In this document: one piece after another, positions 17,154 through 26,708 of the stretch
How the letters are laid out: each line of letters starts with the position of its first letter
Position numbering within the stretch: position 1 is the first letter of the stretch
Assembly: GCA_016282705.1 (NCBI GenBank)
Contig: JAEELO010000011.1
Coordinates: 1 to 64,000, forward strand
Length of the DNA: 64,000 bases
Direction: 5' to 3'
Source of the DNA: Candidatus Gastranaerophilales bacterium
GTDB taxonomy: Bacteria; Cyanobacteriota; Vampirovibrionia; Gastranaerophilales; Gastranaerophilaceae
Program-made: the position numbers and the translations under genes
Notes under the pieces: model-generated
Database searches by the model: none
Seen by the model: the letters and a program-made list of their open reading frames with translations, nothing else
What the model was told of the DNA's origin: nothing

Positions 17154-20023
17154 TATATCTCCATCCAAGATTTGCCTGCATAGACATCAATTTTTAGCGG
17201 TACTAAGAATGGCTGGTCAAGTTCCATTGCTTTTTGAACTAAAAATTTTACCGTGTCTATTTCAGTATTTACTGTTTCTATCACAAGTTCATCATGCACT
17301 TGTATGATTATTTTAGATTTAATTTTATTTTTTGTGAAGTCATCTTGTAACCTAACCATAGCAAGTTTCATTACATCAGCCGCCGTACCTTGTATCGGGG
17401 CATTTATTGCAGCACGCTGAGCCGCCTCTTGGATTTTACTGTTTGTACTTAACAATCCCGAGCTTAAATATCTCTTTCTTCCCCACAATGTTTCTACATA
17501 CCCATGAGCATACGCAAATTTAATGGTTTCATCCATATAGCGTTTAACATCGGGATATGTAGCAAAATATCTGTCTATAAAGTCTTGTGCTTCAAAAGGC
17601 GAAATACCAAGACTTGAAGCCAAACCGTATCTTGATTGCCCGTATACAATTCCAAAGTTTACCGTTTTAGCTTTACTTCTCATATCCTTTGTTACTTGTT
17701 CTATCGGAACATCAAAAATCTTAGCAGCCGTTTGACTGTGTACATCTTCATCGGAACAAAATGCCTCGATTAAATTATCATCACGGGAAATATGCGCCAA
17801 TAATCTTAATTCTATTTGAGAATAATCGGCGGAAATAATAACATCATTCGGATTTTCAGCAACAAACGCACCTCTTATTCTGTTTCCTAGTTTCGTTCTT
17901 GCCGGAATATTCTGCAAATTAGGATTAGAGGATGAAAGTCTTCCCGTTGTTGTGATTGTTTGGTTAAAACTTGTATGAATTCTGCCGTCTTCAGGGCTTC
18001 TTAATTCGGGCAAAGTTTCAACATAAGTACTTTTTAACTTTGCAAGATGCCTTTGTTCTAATATATCTCTTGCTATTTCATGTTCTTCCGCCAATGTTTC
18101 CAATACTTTTGCATTTGTTGAAAAACCGGTTTTCGATTTCATTCCCTTTGCTTTTAAATTCAATTTACCGAACAGAATATCGCCAACCTGTTTGGGAGAA
18201 TTAATATTGAAGGTTTCTCCGGCTTCATCATATATCTTCTTTTCTATAACTTCCAGTTTCTCATTGATTTCGTTCTCAATTTCGCTTAAACAGCTTATAT
18301 CAATACTTGCTCCGTTTTCTTCCATTATGGCAAGAACTATACATAAAGGAACTTCTATGTTATACAATAAGTCAAGCTCTTTTTCATCAAGGTTTTCCTG
18401 CCAGTATTTAGTTAATAACAATGTTGCAAATGCATCATCACAAGCATAAGAAGCAGCTTCTTCAATAGGAACTGTTTCTATTGTCAAAGATGATGAACTG
18501 TTTTTGAGTAATTCTTCATATTCGACCATAATATAGTCGAGATAGTCGCTTGCCTGCTGTTTTAGTCCGTGTTTTCTTGAAGAATCCTTTATATAACTTG
18601 CAAGCATCGTATCAAAAATAATGCCCTTTAACGACATATTATGATGATTTAGCACGTGGTAATCATATTTGGCATTTTGCAGAGTTTTATAAATTGTTTC
18701 ATCCGCAAGAACAGGAGCAAGTTTTTTTCGAACCGTTTCCAGCTCCAATTGATTGCCCACCAAATGAAATACGGGAATATAATATGAATTAACCATATCA
18801 CTTTTAGTATTATCAATTTTTACTCTGCCGTTTTTTGCCTGTATTTGCTCGCAATATGCAATTGAAATACCGACTAAATCGCATTCTAACGGGTTTATTC
18901 CTGTTGTTTCAACATCAATAGAGAAGATTGATTGTTTTTTAAGCTCGTTTACGAGTTTATCAAGTTTTTCTTCCGTATCAACAACCGTTTTTTCGTGGTT
19001 ATATTCTTTATGGGATGAAGAAACAAGCATTTCACTTATACCTAACCCGAGCTGCATTTGTCCGTTTGGTGCAATATTTTCTGTATTTCCCGCACAATCA
19101 GGTGCAATTTTTGCTTCAGTTGAAGCTATTTTAAACGGTTTTAACAAATTATCAGAGTTTTTGAGAAAATTATAAAATTGATTTTTCTTAAAAAATTCTA
19201 TAACCGCGTCGTAGTTTGGCATTTCAAGTTTTGCACAGTCAAAATCAAAATCTATATCAAGATTTTTTTGAATAGTCGCAAGCTCTTTACTAAGAAGAGC
19301 AATATCTTTACCCTCTCTTAATTTTTTATTCAAAGCCTTTTCTGTAACATCATCAATATGTTCATATATTTGTTCCAATCTGTCAAAACGGCTTAAAAGT
19401 TTGCAGGCTGTTTTTTCTCCAATCCCTTTTATTCCTGGGATATTATCTGAAGTATCACCGCTTAAACCTTTATAATCAATTATTTGATACGGATAAACAC
19501 CCATTTTATCAAAGACTTTGTACCAATCATATTGTATCAGTTCACCTTTAGAAGGAACTATAACAGTTATAAAACCTTCTCTGTCAACCAATTGAAAAGA
19601 GTCTCTGTCACCTGTCAGAATATATGTTTTATGCTGTTTCTGTTTTGCTTTTGTTGCGATAGTCCCGATAACATCATCAGCTTCATAACCTTCTTTTGTA
19701 TAAATCGGAATATTTAATGCCTGCAATCCTTCAACTATTAAAGCGATTTGACTTCTTAAAGTATCGGGCATACTTTCTCTGTTAGCTTTATAATCAGCAA
19801 ACATCTCAGTTCTGTATGTATGTCTTGATACATCAAAAGCAACAGCAATTGCATCAGGTTTAATTTCACTGTTTTGAAGCAAATCAAACAATGCTTTAAA
19901 AAACCCAAACACAGCCCAGGTCGGCTGATTATCAGAGGTTTTCATAGCTGTTCTTTCAAGTGCAAAGAAATATCTGTAAGCCAGTGCGTGACCGTCAATT
20001 AATAAAAAATTCTTATCCTGCAT
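17153..20023 (-). CDS. polA: DNA polymerase I
   Basis: A 956-residue, full-length Pol I for repair and Okazaki-fragment processing. The start is ATG 20023, six bases after GGGA; a TTG at 20035 is in frame but less likely. The domains are a 5'-nuclease (LLIDGHALAYR, EADDVIGT, GDTSDNIPGIKGIG), a 3'-5' exonuclease with DVETTG (motif I), NAKYDYHVL (II) and YACDDAFAT (III), so proofreading seems intact, and a family A polymerase with TGRLSSSNPNLQNIP, SADYSQIELR (motif A), RSKAKTVNFGIVYG (motif B) and VHDEL (motif C). The next gene overlaps its stop. The 184-base spacer to fabI contains divergent upstream sequence. Confidence 0.97.
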   Translation of the reverse strand: MQDKNFLLIDGHALAYRYFFALERTAMKTSDNQPTWAVFGFFKALFDLLQNSEIKPDAIAVAFDVSRHTYRTEMFADYKANRESMPDTLRSQIALIVEGLQALNIPIYTKEGYEADDVIGTIATKAKQKQHKTYILTGDRDSFQLVDREGFITVIVPSKGELIQYDWYKVFDKMGVYPYQIIDYKGLSGDTSDNIPGIKGIGEKTACKLLSRFDRLEQIYEHIDDVTEKALNKKLREGKDIALLSKELATIQKNLDIDFDFDCAKLEMPNYDAVIEFFKKNQFYNFLKNSDNLLKPFKIASTEAKIAPDCAGNTENIAPNGQMQLGLGISEMLVSSSHKEYNHEKTVVDTEEKLDKLVNELKKQSIFSIDVETTGINPLECDLVGISIAYCEQIQAKNGRVKIDNTKSDMVNSYYIPVFHLVGNQLELETVRKKLAPVLADETIYKTLQNAKYDYHVLNHHNMSLKGIIFDTMLASYIKDSSRKHGLKQQASDYLDYIMVEYEELLKNSSSSLTIETVPIEEAASYACDDAFATLLLTKYWQENLDEKELDLLYNIEVPLCIVLAIMEENGASIDISCLSEIENEINEKLEVIEKKIYDEAGETFNINSPKQVGDILFGKLNLKAKGMKSKTGFSTNAKVLETLAEEHEIARDILEQRHLAKLKSTYVETLPELRSPEDGRIHTSFNQTITTTGRLSSSNPNLQNIPARTKLGNRIRGAFVAENPNDVIISADYSQIELRLLAHISRDDNLIEAFCSDEDVHSQTAAKIFDVPIEQVTKDMRSKAKTVNFGIVYGQSRYGLASSLGISPFEAQDFIDRYFATYPDVKRYMDETIKFAYAHGYVETLWGRKRYLSSGLLSTNSKIQEAAQRAAINAPIQGTAADVMKLAMVRLQDDFTKNKIKSKIIIQVHDELVIETVNTEIDTVKFLVQKAMELDQPFLVPLKIDVYAGKSWMEI

Positions 20024-20207
20024 TCCATATCCCAAAATTAACTATGGACTTATTATATAACTTTTTTGTCCAAAGATTAAGTAATTACACAATTATTGTG
20101 ACAATTCTTCACCGTAATATCGGTTTTATTTTTTTGAATAAAATTCATTTGAAAAAGAACAGTGTTGATTGTAAAATTAAAGAATAGAAAAAAAGAGGGT
20201 ATTTTTT

Positions 20208-21005
20208 ATGAAATTAATGGAAGGTAAACGAGGAGTCATTTTTGGAGTTTCCAATACTCATGGTATTGCATACGGTATTGCAAAACAATTATTTGAAGCA
20301 GGCGCAGAAATTGCATTTACATATGCAGGCGAAGTTATGGAAAAAAGAGTTCGTCCTATAGCAGAATCTATGAATGCAAAAGTAATTATGAATTGCGATG
20401 TTACAAAAGAAGAAGAAGTAAAAGCAGTATTTGCAGAATTAGAAAAAGTATACGGTAAAATTGATTTTGTTGTACATGCTGTTGCATTTGCAAACAGAGA
20501 AGATTTAACAGGCGATTTCATCAATACTTCAAGAGCAGGATGGGATTTAGCAATGAGCGTAAGTGCTTATTCATTAGTTTCTTTAGCAAGAAACGCACAA
20601 CCTATTATGAACGAAGGCGGAGCAATGCTTGCATTAACATACCTTGGCGGAGAAAAGGTTGTTGCTAACTACAATATTATGGGTGTTGCAAAAGCTGCAC
20701 TTGAAGCATCCGCAAGATATCTTGCAGAAAATCTCGGAAAATACGGAGTAAGAGTTAACTGTTTATCTTCAGGTGCTGTTAAGACACTCGCTGCTTCAGG
20801 TATTGACGGTTTCGGTAAAATGTTAAAGGCAGCTACTGTTAAAGCTCCGTTAAAGAGAAACGTAACCTTAGATGACGTAGGCAGAACAGGTTTATATCTA
20901 TTATCAGACCTTTCATCAGGTGTTACAGGTGAAGTTGTTCACGTAGATTGCGGTTGCCACGCTGTATATGCATCAAGAGAAGAAATGGATTTAGTTACAA
21001 GATAA
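20208..21005 (+). CDS. fabI: Enoyl-[acyl-carrier-protein] reductase (NADH), FabI type
   Basis: A 265-residue short-chain dehydrogenase that performs the last reduction of fatty acid elongation. It starts GKRGVIFGVSNTHGIAYGIA, the FabI version of the nucleotide-binding glycine motif, then CDVT, VVHAVAFA, and the catalytic pair in YNIMGVAKAALE (Tyr and Lys six residues apart). SSGAVKTLAASGI is the substrate-loop region. Length and motifs fit FabI rather than FabL or FabV. GAGGG precedes the ATG, and a strong terminator follows, so the gene is probably monocistronic. Confidence 0.96.
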   Translation: MKLMEGKRGVIFGVSNTHGIAYGIAKQLFEAGAEIAFTYAGEVMEKRVRPIAESMNAKVIMNCDVTKEEEVKAVFAELEKVYGKIDFVVHAVAFANREDLTGDFINTSRAGWDLAMSVSAYSLVSLARNAQPIMNEGGAMLALTYLGGEKVVANYNIMGVAKAALEASARYLAENLGKYGVRVNCLSSGAVKTLAASGIDGFGKMLKAATVKAPLKRNVTLDDVGRTGLYLLSDLSSGVTGEVVHVDCGCHAVYASREEMDLVTR

Positions 21006-21023
21006 AAAATATAAATCTATATA

Positions 21024-21056
21024 AAAAAGGAGTATCAAATTGATACTCCTTTTTTT
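21024..21056 (+). terminator. Rho-independent terminator after fabI
   Basis: A-run, then GGAGTATCA paired with TGATACTCC around a three-base loop, then a T-run. It lies 20 bases after the fabI stop. Confidence 0.92.
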
Positions 21057-21146
21057 AAGAAATACTAAGTGTTTTTTAAAAAATAGCAATTATTTATATT
21101 TAAGTTTTTTACAATAAACAAAGTAATATAAGAAAGGATTATAATA

Positions 21147-22259
21147 ATGCTGTCTCTTTCAAACACTAGTCAAGAAATAAAAGAACCCAAATATGCCAAT
21201 AAAGGATATATTCGAGGTACTTATGTACAATCTTTAGCAATGTTACCGACAAGTCTTGCATCATTAGGCATATTAAACGGAATGAAAAAATTATCTCAAC
21301 TGACTCCGGCAGATAGCGTTGAAATTAAAAAAGCCGCTCAAGAAGGATTAAAAAGAACCGGCTTATACAAAAAAGGAGTAAGAACATATACTATACAAGA
21401 ATCTTCGATATTAAACCAATTAAAAGAACAAAGCAAAAACTTATTCAAAAAAGCTATAACAAGAGAACCTGTATCTGAAAGTGTAATTAACAATTATATT
21501 GAAAATGCAAAAAATGCTATAAGCTACAACAGAAAAGACGTAAAAGCACTTATGGCAATCAGGGAAGAAATTTTATTATCCCGCAAATCTTTTGCAAAAT
21601 TTTTATCTAAACAGCCTAAAGATTTCAGAGATACTATTTTATCTATAGGAGCAAAAATCTCAGGATTACAATATAAAGAAGGATCAAATGCAGCATTTCT
21701 GCCACATGCAAATAAAATAATTCTTCCTTCTAAATCACTTCAAACAAGTGTATTCCATGAAATGGGACACGCATTAAATGCAAATGGCGGTGTATTGTTA
21801 AAGACATTACAAAAAATGCGTCCTATGGCAAAAATTGTTCCGGCTATAGTTTTAACCTTGGCTCTGTTGAATAAACGCAAAACAACTGATGAAAAATTAG
21901 AAAATAATTCATTAAAAAACAGAGTTCAAAATGTAAAAGACGGAATAAAGAAGAATGCAGGTATAATTACAGCAGCTTCAATGCTTCCTATGGTTCTTGA
22001 AGAAGGAATTGCTTCTATAAGAGGACAAGGTGTTGCAAAAAAACTTATAAAAGAAGGCTTGTTATCTAAAAAACTTTTAAATAAAATCCGATTGACAAAC
22101 TTAGGAGGCTTCGCAACCTATACTCTTGGAATGGTAGGAGCAGCATTTGCAACAAAAATTGCAATCGATGTAAAAGACAAAATTCAAGCAAATTATGAAC
22201 AAAAGAAATTAGCTAAATTTCAAGCAAAACAGGCAAAATTAGAAGCTAAAAACAAATAA
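21147..22259 (+). CDS. Membrane zinc-metalloprotease-like protein (HEMGH)
   Basis: A 370-residue protein I cannot place in a named family. It has VFHEMGHALNA at residues 202-212, a zinc-binding HExxH of the HExGH type, and a later EEGIAS (285-290) that could give the third, glutamate, ligand as in gluzincin-like enzymes. Hydrophobic stretches lie at ~26-45, ~228-242, ~272-284 and ~318-338, so the active site is probably next to the membrane. The C-terminus is a lysine-rich helical tail. No signal peptide is seen. GAAAGGA precedes the ATG; it is flanked by terminators on both sides and so forms its own unit. Protease activity is inferred from the motif only. Confidence 0.68.
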   Translation: MLSLSNTSQEIKEPKYANKGYIRGTYVQSLAMLPTSLASLGILNGMKKLSQLTPADSVEIKKAAQEGLKRTGLYKKGVRTYTIQESSILNQLKEQSKNLFKKAITREPVSESVINNYIENAKNAISYNRKDVKALMAIREEILLSRKSFAKFLSKQPKDFRDTILSIGAKISGLQYKEGSNAAFLPHANKIILPSKSLQTSVFHEMGHALNANGGVLLKTLQKMRPMAKIVPAIVLTLALLNKRKTTDEKLENNSLKNRVQNVKDGIKKNAGIITAASMLPMVLEEGIASIRGQGVAKKLIKEGLLSKKLLNKIRLTNLGGFATYTLGMVGAAFATKIAIDVKDKIQANYEQKKLAKFQAKQAKLEAKNK

Positions 22260-22275
22260 ATTTTCAGGCATATAT

Positions 22276-22308
22276 AAAAGAGTGCAATCAAGCACTCTTT
22301 TTTTTTAT
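22276..22308 (+). terminator. Rho-independent terminator
   Basis: AAAAGAGTGC and GCACTCTTTT arms around AATCAA, followed by a run of T. It closes the metalloprotease-like gene. Confidence 0.92.
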
Positions 22309-22373
22309 ACAAATTAATTTAATGTTTACAATAACTTGTAATAGCAGTCTTATTTATATAAAATAACTTTGAA

Positions 22374-23393
22374 ATGATTGAAACAACAAAAGGAAATATT
22401 AAACTTTTAGATTGCACTCTTCGTGACGGCGGTTCTGTTAACGGCTGGGATTTCGGCAATGATAATATTGTAAATATTTTGCAAATATTAAATGATTCTA
22501 ATATAGATATCGCAGAAATCGGATTTTTACAAAACGGTTATAATAATTCTGAAAATTTATCAATTTCAGATAATACAAACCATTTTGACAGAATTTTAGA
22601 AAAAATCAAAAATAAAACATTAAAAACAGTTGCAATGATTAATCTCGGGAAATTTGATATAAACAAACTACCAAATAAAAATAATACATTGATTGACGGT
22701 ATCCGTTTAATGTTTAAAAAACAAGACTTAATCGCTGCTATTAATTGTTCTCAAATTATAAAAGAGAAAGGATACAGTTTAAGTTTAAACCCCGTATCAG
22801 TTACAACATATAATGATGATGATATAAAAAGATTATGTGAAGAAACAAACAGCCTTAATCCTGATATCTTATATATTATCGATACCTATGGACTTATGGA
22901 TAATATGCAGACATTAGATTATTTCAATAAATTCAATTGTTTACTAAAAAAAGATATTGAAATCGGTTATCATGCACATAATAATCTTCAAATGGCATTT
23001 TCAAATTCAATTGAAATAATAGAGAACAGGGAAAGCAGAAATATAGTTGTTGACAGTTCTTTATACGGAATGGGTAAACGCGCAGGGAATACACATACTG
23101 AGCTTCTTTCATATTACTTAAACAGAAATCATATAAACAAATACAATATTGATTTAATAACTACAGCTATTGAAAAAATTATATTACCTATGCATAAGCA
23201 TTTTGAATGGGGGTATTCTCTTGTTCATTATATCGCAGCTATAAACGGATGTCATTCTGATTATGTAAGTTATTTATATAAAGAAAAGCATATAAATTTT
23301 AATAAAATTGATAAAATCTTAAAAAATATACCGGACGAAAACAAGTTAACATTTAACTTACAATGTATAGAAAACATATATGCGGAGAAATAA
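22374..23393 (+). CDS. DRE-TIM metallolyase (HMGL-like aldolase)
   Basis: A 339-residue TIM-barrel protein with the DRE-TIM signatures: LLDCTLRDGGSVN at the first strand (Asp-Arg metal and catalytic site), GYHAHNNLQMAF (the HxH metal ligands) and GMGKRAGNTHTE near the barrel end. This superfamily contains isopropylmalate synthase, HMG-CoA lyase and 4-hydroxy-2-oxovalerate aldolase; the length and the absence of a regulatory domain favour the aldolase/lyase side. The substrate cannot be told from sequence. It is followed within two bases by a LUD-domain gene, so both may serve one small-molecule pathway. The ribosome site is weak. Confidence 0.8.
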   Translation: MIETTKGNIKLLDCTLRDGGSVNGWDFGNDNIVNILQILNDSNIDIAEIGFLQNGYNNSENLSISDNTNHFDRILEKIKNKTLKTVAMINLGKFDINKLPNKNNTLIDGIRLMFKKQDLIAAINCSQIIKEKGYSLSLNPVSVTTYNDDDIKRLCEETNSLNPDILYIIDTYGLMDNMQTLDYFNKFNCLLKKDIEIGYHAHNNLQMAFSNSIEIIENRESRNIVVDSSLYGMGKRAGNTHTELLSYYLNRNHINKYNIDLITTAIEKIILPMHKHFEWGYSLVHYIAAINGCHSDYVSYLYKEKHINFNKIDKILKNIPDENKLTFNLQCIENIYAEK

Positions 23394-23394
23394 T

Positions 23395-24051
23395 ATGGAG
23401 CAAAATATATATATAACAAAAAGAAATAACATTTTAGGAAATAAAATAGTTTCTAATTTCAGAAAAAGGTTTTTTGATGCATATTATGTTCAAAACAGAA
23501 CTGAAGCACTAAAAAAAGCTATAGAGCTAATACCAATGACTGATACTGTGTCTTGGGGAGGTTCTGTTTCGGTAAAAGATTCCGGTCTTATTGATTATGT
23601 ATTAAATAATAACTATAAAGTAATAAACAGAGATACTGCAAAAACAAAAGAAGAAAAATTTTCTTTACTCAGACAAGCATTATTATGCGACACATATATT
23701 ATGGGTACTAACGCAATTACTGAAGACGGCGAACTTATTAATGTTGACTGTATCGGTAACAGAATAGGCGCATTAATGTTCGGGCCCAAAAGTGTTATTG
23801 TTATTGTCGGGATGAATAAAGTATGTAAAAACATAGAAGAAGCAGTAAAACGTGCAAGAAATACGGCAGCACCCATTAATATGCAAAGAATTGCCGAGAA
23901 CAGTGAACGAATGACTCCATGCTGTAAGACAGGAGAATGTCATAATTGCGTATCTAAAGATTCAATATGTTCTCATATTGTAATTACAAGACTATGCAAC
24001 CCTGAAAATAGGATAAAAATAATCCTCGTAGGAGAGCCTTTAGGTTTTTAA
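23395..24051 (+). CDS. LUD-domain (LutC-like) protein
   Basis: The start is ATG 23395, six bases after GGAGA; an earlier in-frame ATG at 23380 lies inside the previous gene. The 218 residues match the LUD family (formerly DUF162): helical start, DTVSWGGSVSVKDSGLIDYV, LLCDTYIMGTNAITEDGELINVD in pieces, and RIGALMFGPKSVIVIVG. LutC proteins act in lactate oxidation, but stand-alone LUD proteins of this form have no firm assignment. The C-terminal part adds CCKTGECHNC and a further cysteine, a possible metal or Fe-S site. It follows the DRE-TIM gene closely, so the two are probably co-transcribed. Confidence 0.84.
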   Translation: MEQNIYITKRNNILGNKIVSNFRKRFFDAYYVQNRTEALKKAIELIPMTDTVSWGGSVSVKDSGLIDYVLNNNYKVINRDTAKTKEEKFSLLRQALLCDTYIMGTNAITEDGELINVDCIGNRIGALMFGPKSVIVIVGMNKVCKNIEEAVKRARNTAAPINMQRIAENSERMTPCCKTGECHNCVSKDSICSHIVITRLCNPENRIKIILVGEPLGF

Positions 24052-24064
24052 AAGATTATTACAT

Positions 24065-24787
24065 TTAGTAATTGATAGTATAATGTCGAGCCAAATACTT
24101 ATTTCTGGCTTGGGCAGCTTCTGAAGATAAAATTAACAATTCGGAGCTTGGCATCAAGTTATATTCTGATTTTGCGAGGCAATTTTGTATAAAGTAATCC
24201 ATTGAAGGATCGACTGCTCTAAAGCCAAGTTTATAATAAAAAGGAATAGGACTTTCATTATTTCTGTATTCTGACAAACTATATGCATATCCTTTTTCGG
24301 CAGTTAGCCATAATGCACCGTTTTTCCCTCTTCGTTTACTTTCATCTATAGCAACATTTATAAGTGATGAACCGATACCGGCATATTTATCACCCCTAAT
24401 TGTTCTTAAATGTTTAACTTCCGGAAAGATGTCATCGGGTTCGGTTATTACAAATCTATCTTCAGGGAATAAAGACTCACATTGCAAATCCATAAAACCA
24501 ACCAGTTCATTATCAGCAAATAATTGATATGAATAATCCGAATCACCATAAGTTTCCCGTTTTAATGTGGCCTTTACAGGATTATTTGTCTTTCTGTCAG
24601 TTATTACAACTTCACCGACTTTTTTAAATTTACCAAATGAGGGAAGAAAGTTTGCTTTAATATTTTCGGACGGAATTTTATTTAAAGGATTATTTTTATT
24701 TTGGCATGGCAAATTCCCTGACTTAGCAGGAGCATTATATTTCGGACTATATATGCTAATTGCATTATTAATTTTATGAATTTGCAT
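24065..24787 (-). CDS. GNAT-family N-acetyltransferase
   Basis: The start is ATG 24787, after GGTGGAAAG; a longer in-frame ORF starts 30 bases upstream. In the 240-residue protein the GNAT core spans ~75-200: EVKHLRTIRGDKYAGIGSSL is motif A with the acetyl-CoA loop (RGDKYAGIG, close to R/Q-x-x-G-x-G/A), and IPFYYKLGFRAVD is the C-terminal motif B. The acceptor is unknown. The N-terminal ~70 residues are low in structure and include LPSFGKFKK (~48-56), which resembles the SFGK motif seen at the start of other proteins here. It converges with the LUD gene. Confidence 0.82.
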   Translation of the reverse strand: MQIHKINNAISIYSPKYNAPAKSGNLPCQNKNNPLNKIPSENIKANFLPSFGKFKKVGEVVITDRKTNNPVKATLKRETYGDSDYSYQLFADNELVGFMDLQCESLFPEDRFVITEPDDIFPEVKHLRTIRGDKYAGIGSSLINVAIDESKRRGKNGALWLTAEKGYAYSLSEYRNNESPIPFYYKLGFRAVDPSMDYFIQNCLAKSEYNLMPSSELLILSSEAAQARNKYLARHYTINY

Positions 24788-24877
24788 CTTTCCACCCGAA
24801 TATATAAAACCCGTCAAGAAAAAAATTGCTTTAATCAGTGGTAAAGTATAAAACTGCTATAATTTTCTTAATATAAA

Positions 24878-24886
24878 TGTTATAAT
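24878..24886 (+). promoter_or_regulatory. Extended -10 promoter of the sensor kinase
   Basis: TGTTATAAT, a TGn-extended -10 box, lies 17 bases before the ATG. A second copy, TGCTATAAT, lies at 24855-24863. No good -35 is seen and the leader would be very short. Confidence 0.5.
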
Positions 24887-24902
24887 AGAATTCGATTGAA
24901 TT

Positions 24903-26660
24903 ATGAAAGACTTTCATTTTACAAGACAAACAAAAATAATTTTTTTAGAATTATTACTGGTTGCGTTAATTATAACAGTAATTGCATCATTTGCCGTCAA
25001 TAATATTCAAAATAAAATGGACAAATCATATGCGAATTTCGCACAATTAATTTCTACTGCAATAGCTGCTCAAACCTCGGATTTAGATAACTTTCATTAT
25101 GACCATCAACAAACAATCCTTGCTCAAAAACTTGAGCCTTTTATTAAAAAGAACAATGATATTTCCTATATTGAATATAAAGATAAAAGCAATAATACTA
25201 TATATTCTTCAAAGAAAAATAATCGTGAAGCGGATGAGGATACGGTTATAAGTGTATCTTCACCGGTTATACATGAAAATAAAATTAACGGATATATAAC
25301 TGTTGGAATGACAGGAGAAGGCTTAAAACCGATTTCCATTGCATCAAAAAAATCACTATTGAGTATTTTCATATTCATTTGGCTGACTTTCGCAGGTATT
25401 TTGCTTATGAATATGTTTTTTATGTCAAAAGAACTAAAAAAGCTTTATGAGGGTTTAAAACAACTGGCAATAGGTCGTTTTGGTTATAAAGTCGAATCTG
25501 AGAATATGGTAGAATTATCTGCCGCATTTAATAATATGTCCAATATTCTTTCAAAATATGAAGAACAAAATATAGAGCAAATGACTCTTGAAAAGAATAA
25601 GCTTGAAGCTGTATTAATGAGCATTATCAACGGTGTTATTGTTTGTGATAACTATGATACTGTTGTTCTTGCAAATAATGCAGCCCTTAAAATGTTAGAC
25701 ATTGAGGAAAATAAAATTTTATATAAGAAAATTCAAGACTATATTGACTCACACGGTCAAAAATGTTTTATGGAGAAGATAGAAGAATTTAAAGATACAC
25801 CGTTAAATATAATTGAACAAAAACCTATAGAATTTAACATTGAAGCAGGAAAATTGACAATAAAAGCTATGATTTCCCCAATGTTCTCAAAGCAGAAGGA
25901 CTATGTCGGTTATATAATCGTATTATTGGATATTACAAGAGAAACCGAAGTTAATAAATTAAAAAATACTTTTATTTCAAATGTTTCACACGAATTAAGG
26001 ACTCCCGTTACAGTATTAAGAACATATATAGATACTCTATGTAATAACGGCGACGATTTTGATGAAGCCACAAAAAAAGAATTTATGCAAACCATTGATA
26101 CGGAAGCAAAACGCTTGCATTCCCTGGTTAATGATATTCTTGATTTTTCAAGATTGGAATCGGGAAATGTTCAGTTAAAGAAAGAGTTTTCAAATATTGT
26201 TGAACTTCTTGAACAAAATATTAATTCAATAAAAATCCTTGCAAGCGAAAAAGATATTTCTATAGATTTTATAAAAGAAAATGATATACCTGCCGTTCCT
26301 ATAAACGTTGAAAGTATAGACAGAGTTATAAGAAATTTACTTTCCAATGCTATTAAATATTCTGAAAACGGGAAACCGATTACAGTCACAGTAAAAAGCG
26401 ATAATGATTTTGTTGAGTTTTCGGTTAAAGATAACGGTATAGGTATAGCTAAAGAGCATTTAGAAAAAATATTTGACCGTTTTTATCGTGTTGAGAATGC
26501 AACACATACTGTAAAAGGAACAGGATTAGGACTTCATCTCGTTAAAATGACAATAGAAAAACATCATCACGGAACAATAACAGTAACAAGTGAAGAAGGG
26601 AAAGGCTCAACTTTCACGGTAAAACTTCCTTTAAATATTGATGAAAGTGAATTAGTATAA
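24903..26660 (+). CDS. Membrane sensor histidine kinase (PhoR/VicK-like)
   Basis: A 585-residue, two-helix sensor kinase: TM1 ~10-30, a ~115-residue periplasmic sensor, TM2 ~153-173, HAMP (~175-225), a PAS-type domain with NGVIVCDNYDTVVLANNAA, then HisKA with the phospho-acceptor in FISNVSHELRTPV and HATPase_c with NLLSNAIKYS (N box), VKDNGIGIA (G1) and GTGLGLHLVK (G2). All catalytic boxes are intact. The order resembles PhoR and VicK/WalK. No response-regulator gene is next to it, so its partner is elsewhere. There is almost no leader and no ribosome site, and it ends at a shared terminator opposite tpiA. Confidence 0.92.
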   Translation: MKDFHFTRQTKIIFLELLLVALIITVIASFAVNNIQNKMDKSYANFAQLISTAIAAQTSDLDNFHYDHQQTILAQKLEPFIKKNNDISYIEYKDKSNNTIYSSKKNNREADEDTVISVSSPVIHENKINGYITVGMTGEGLKPISIASKKSLLSIFIFIWLTFAGILLMNMFFMSKELKKLYEGLKQLAIGRFGYKVESENMVELSAAFNNMSNILSKYEEQNIEQMTLEKNKLEAVLMSIINGVIVCDNYDTVVLANNAALKMLDIEENKILYKKIQDYIDSHGQKCFMEKIEEFKDTPLNIIEQKPIEFNIEAGKLTIKAMISPMFSKQKDYVGYIIVLLDITRETEVNKLKNTFISNVSHELRTPVTVLRTYIDTLCNNGDDFDEATKKEFMQTIDTEAKRLHSLVNDILDFSRLESGNVQLKKEFSNIVELLEQNINSIKILASEKDISIDFIKENDIPAVPINVESIDRVIRNLLSNAIKYSENGKPITVTVKSDNDFVEFSVKDNGIGIAKEHLEKIFDRFYRVENATHTVKGTGLGLHLVKMTIEKHHHGTITVTSEEGKGSTFTVKLPLNIDESELV

Positions 26661-26692
26661 AAAAAGAGAGCAAGAATTCCCGCTCTCTTTTA
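26661..26692. terminator. Bidirectional terminator between the sensor kinase and tpiA
   Basis: AAAAAGAGAGC and GCTCTCTTTT arms enclose AAGAATTCCC. Runs of A and T at the two ends serve both convergent genes. Confidence 0.9.
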
Positions 26693-26708
26693 ATATTATA
26701 AGTTTTGT

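Noticed and set aside
20023-20035. TTG 20035 as polA start
   Set aside because: ATG 20023 has GGGA at good spacing and matches the usual start of the family.
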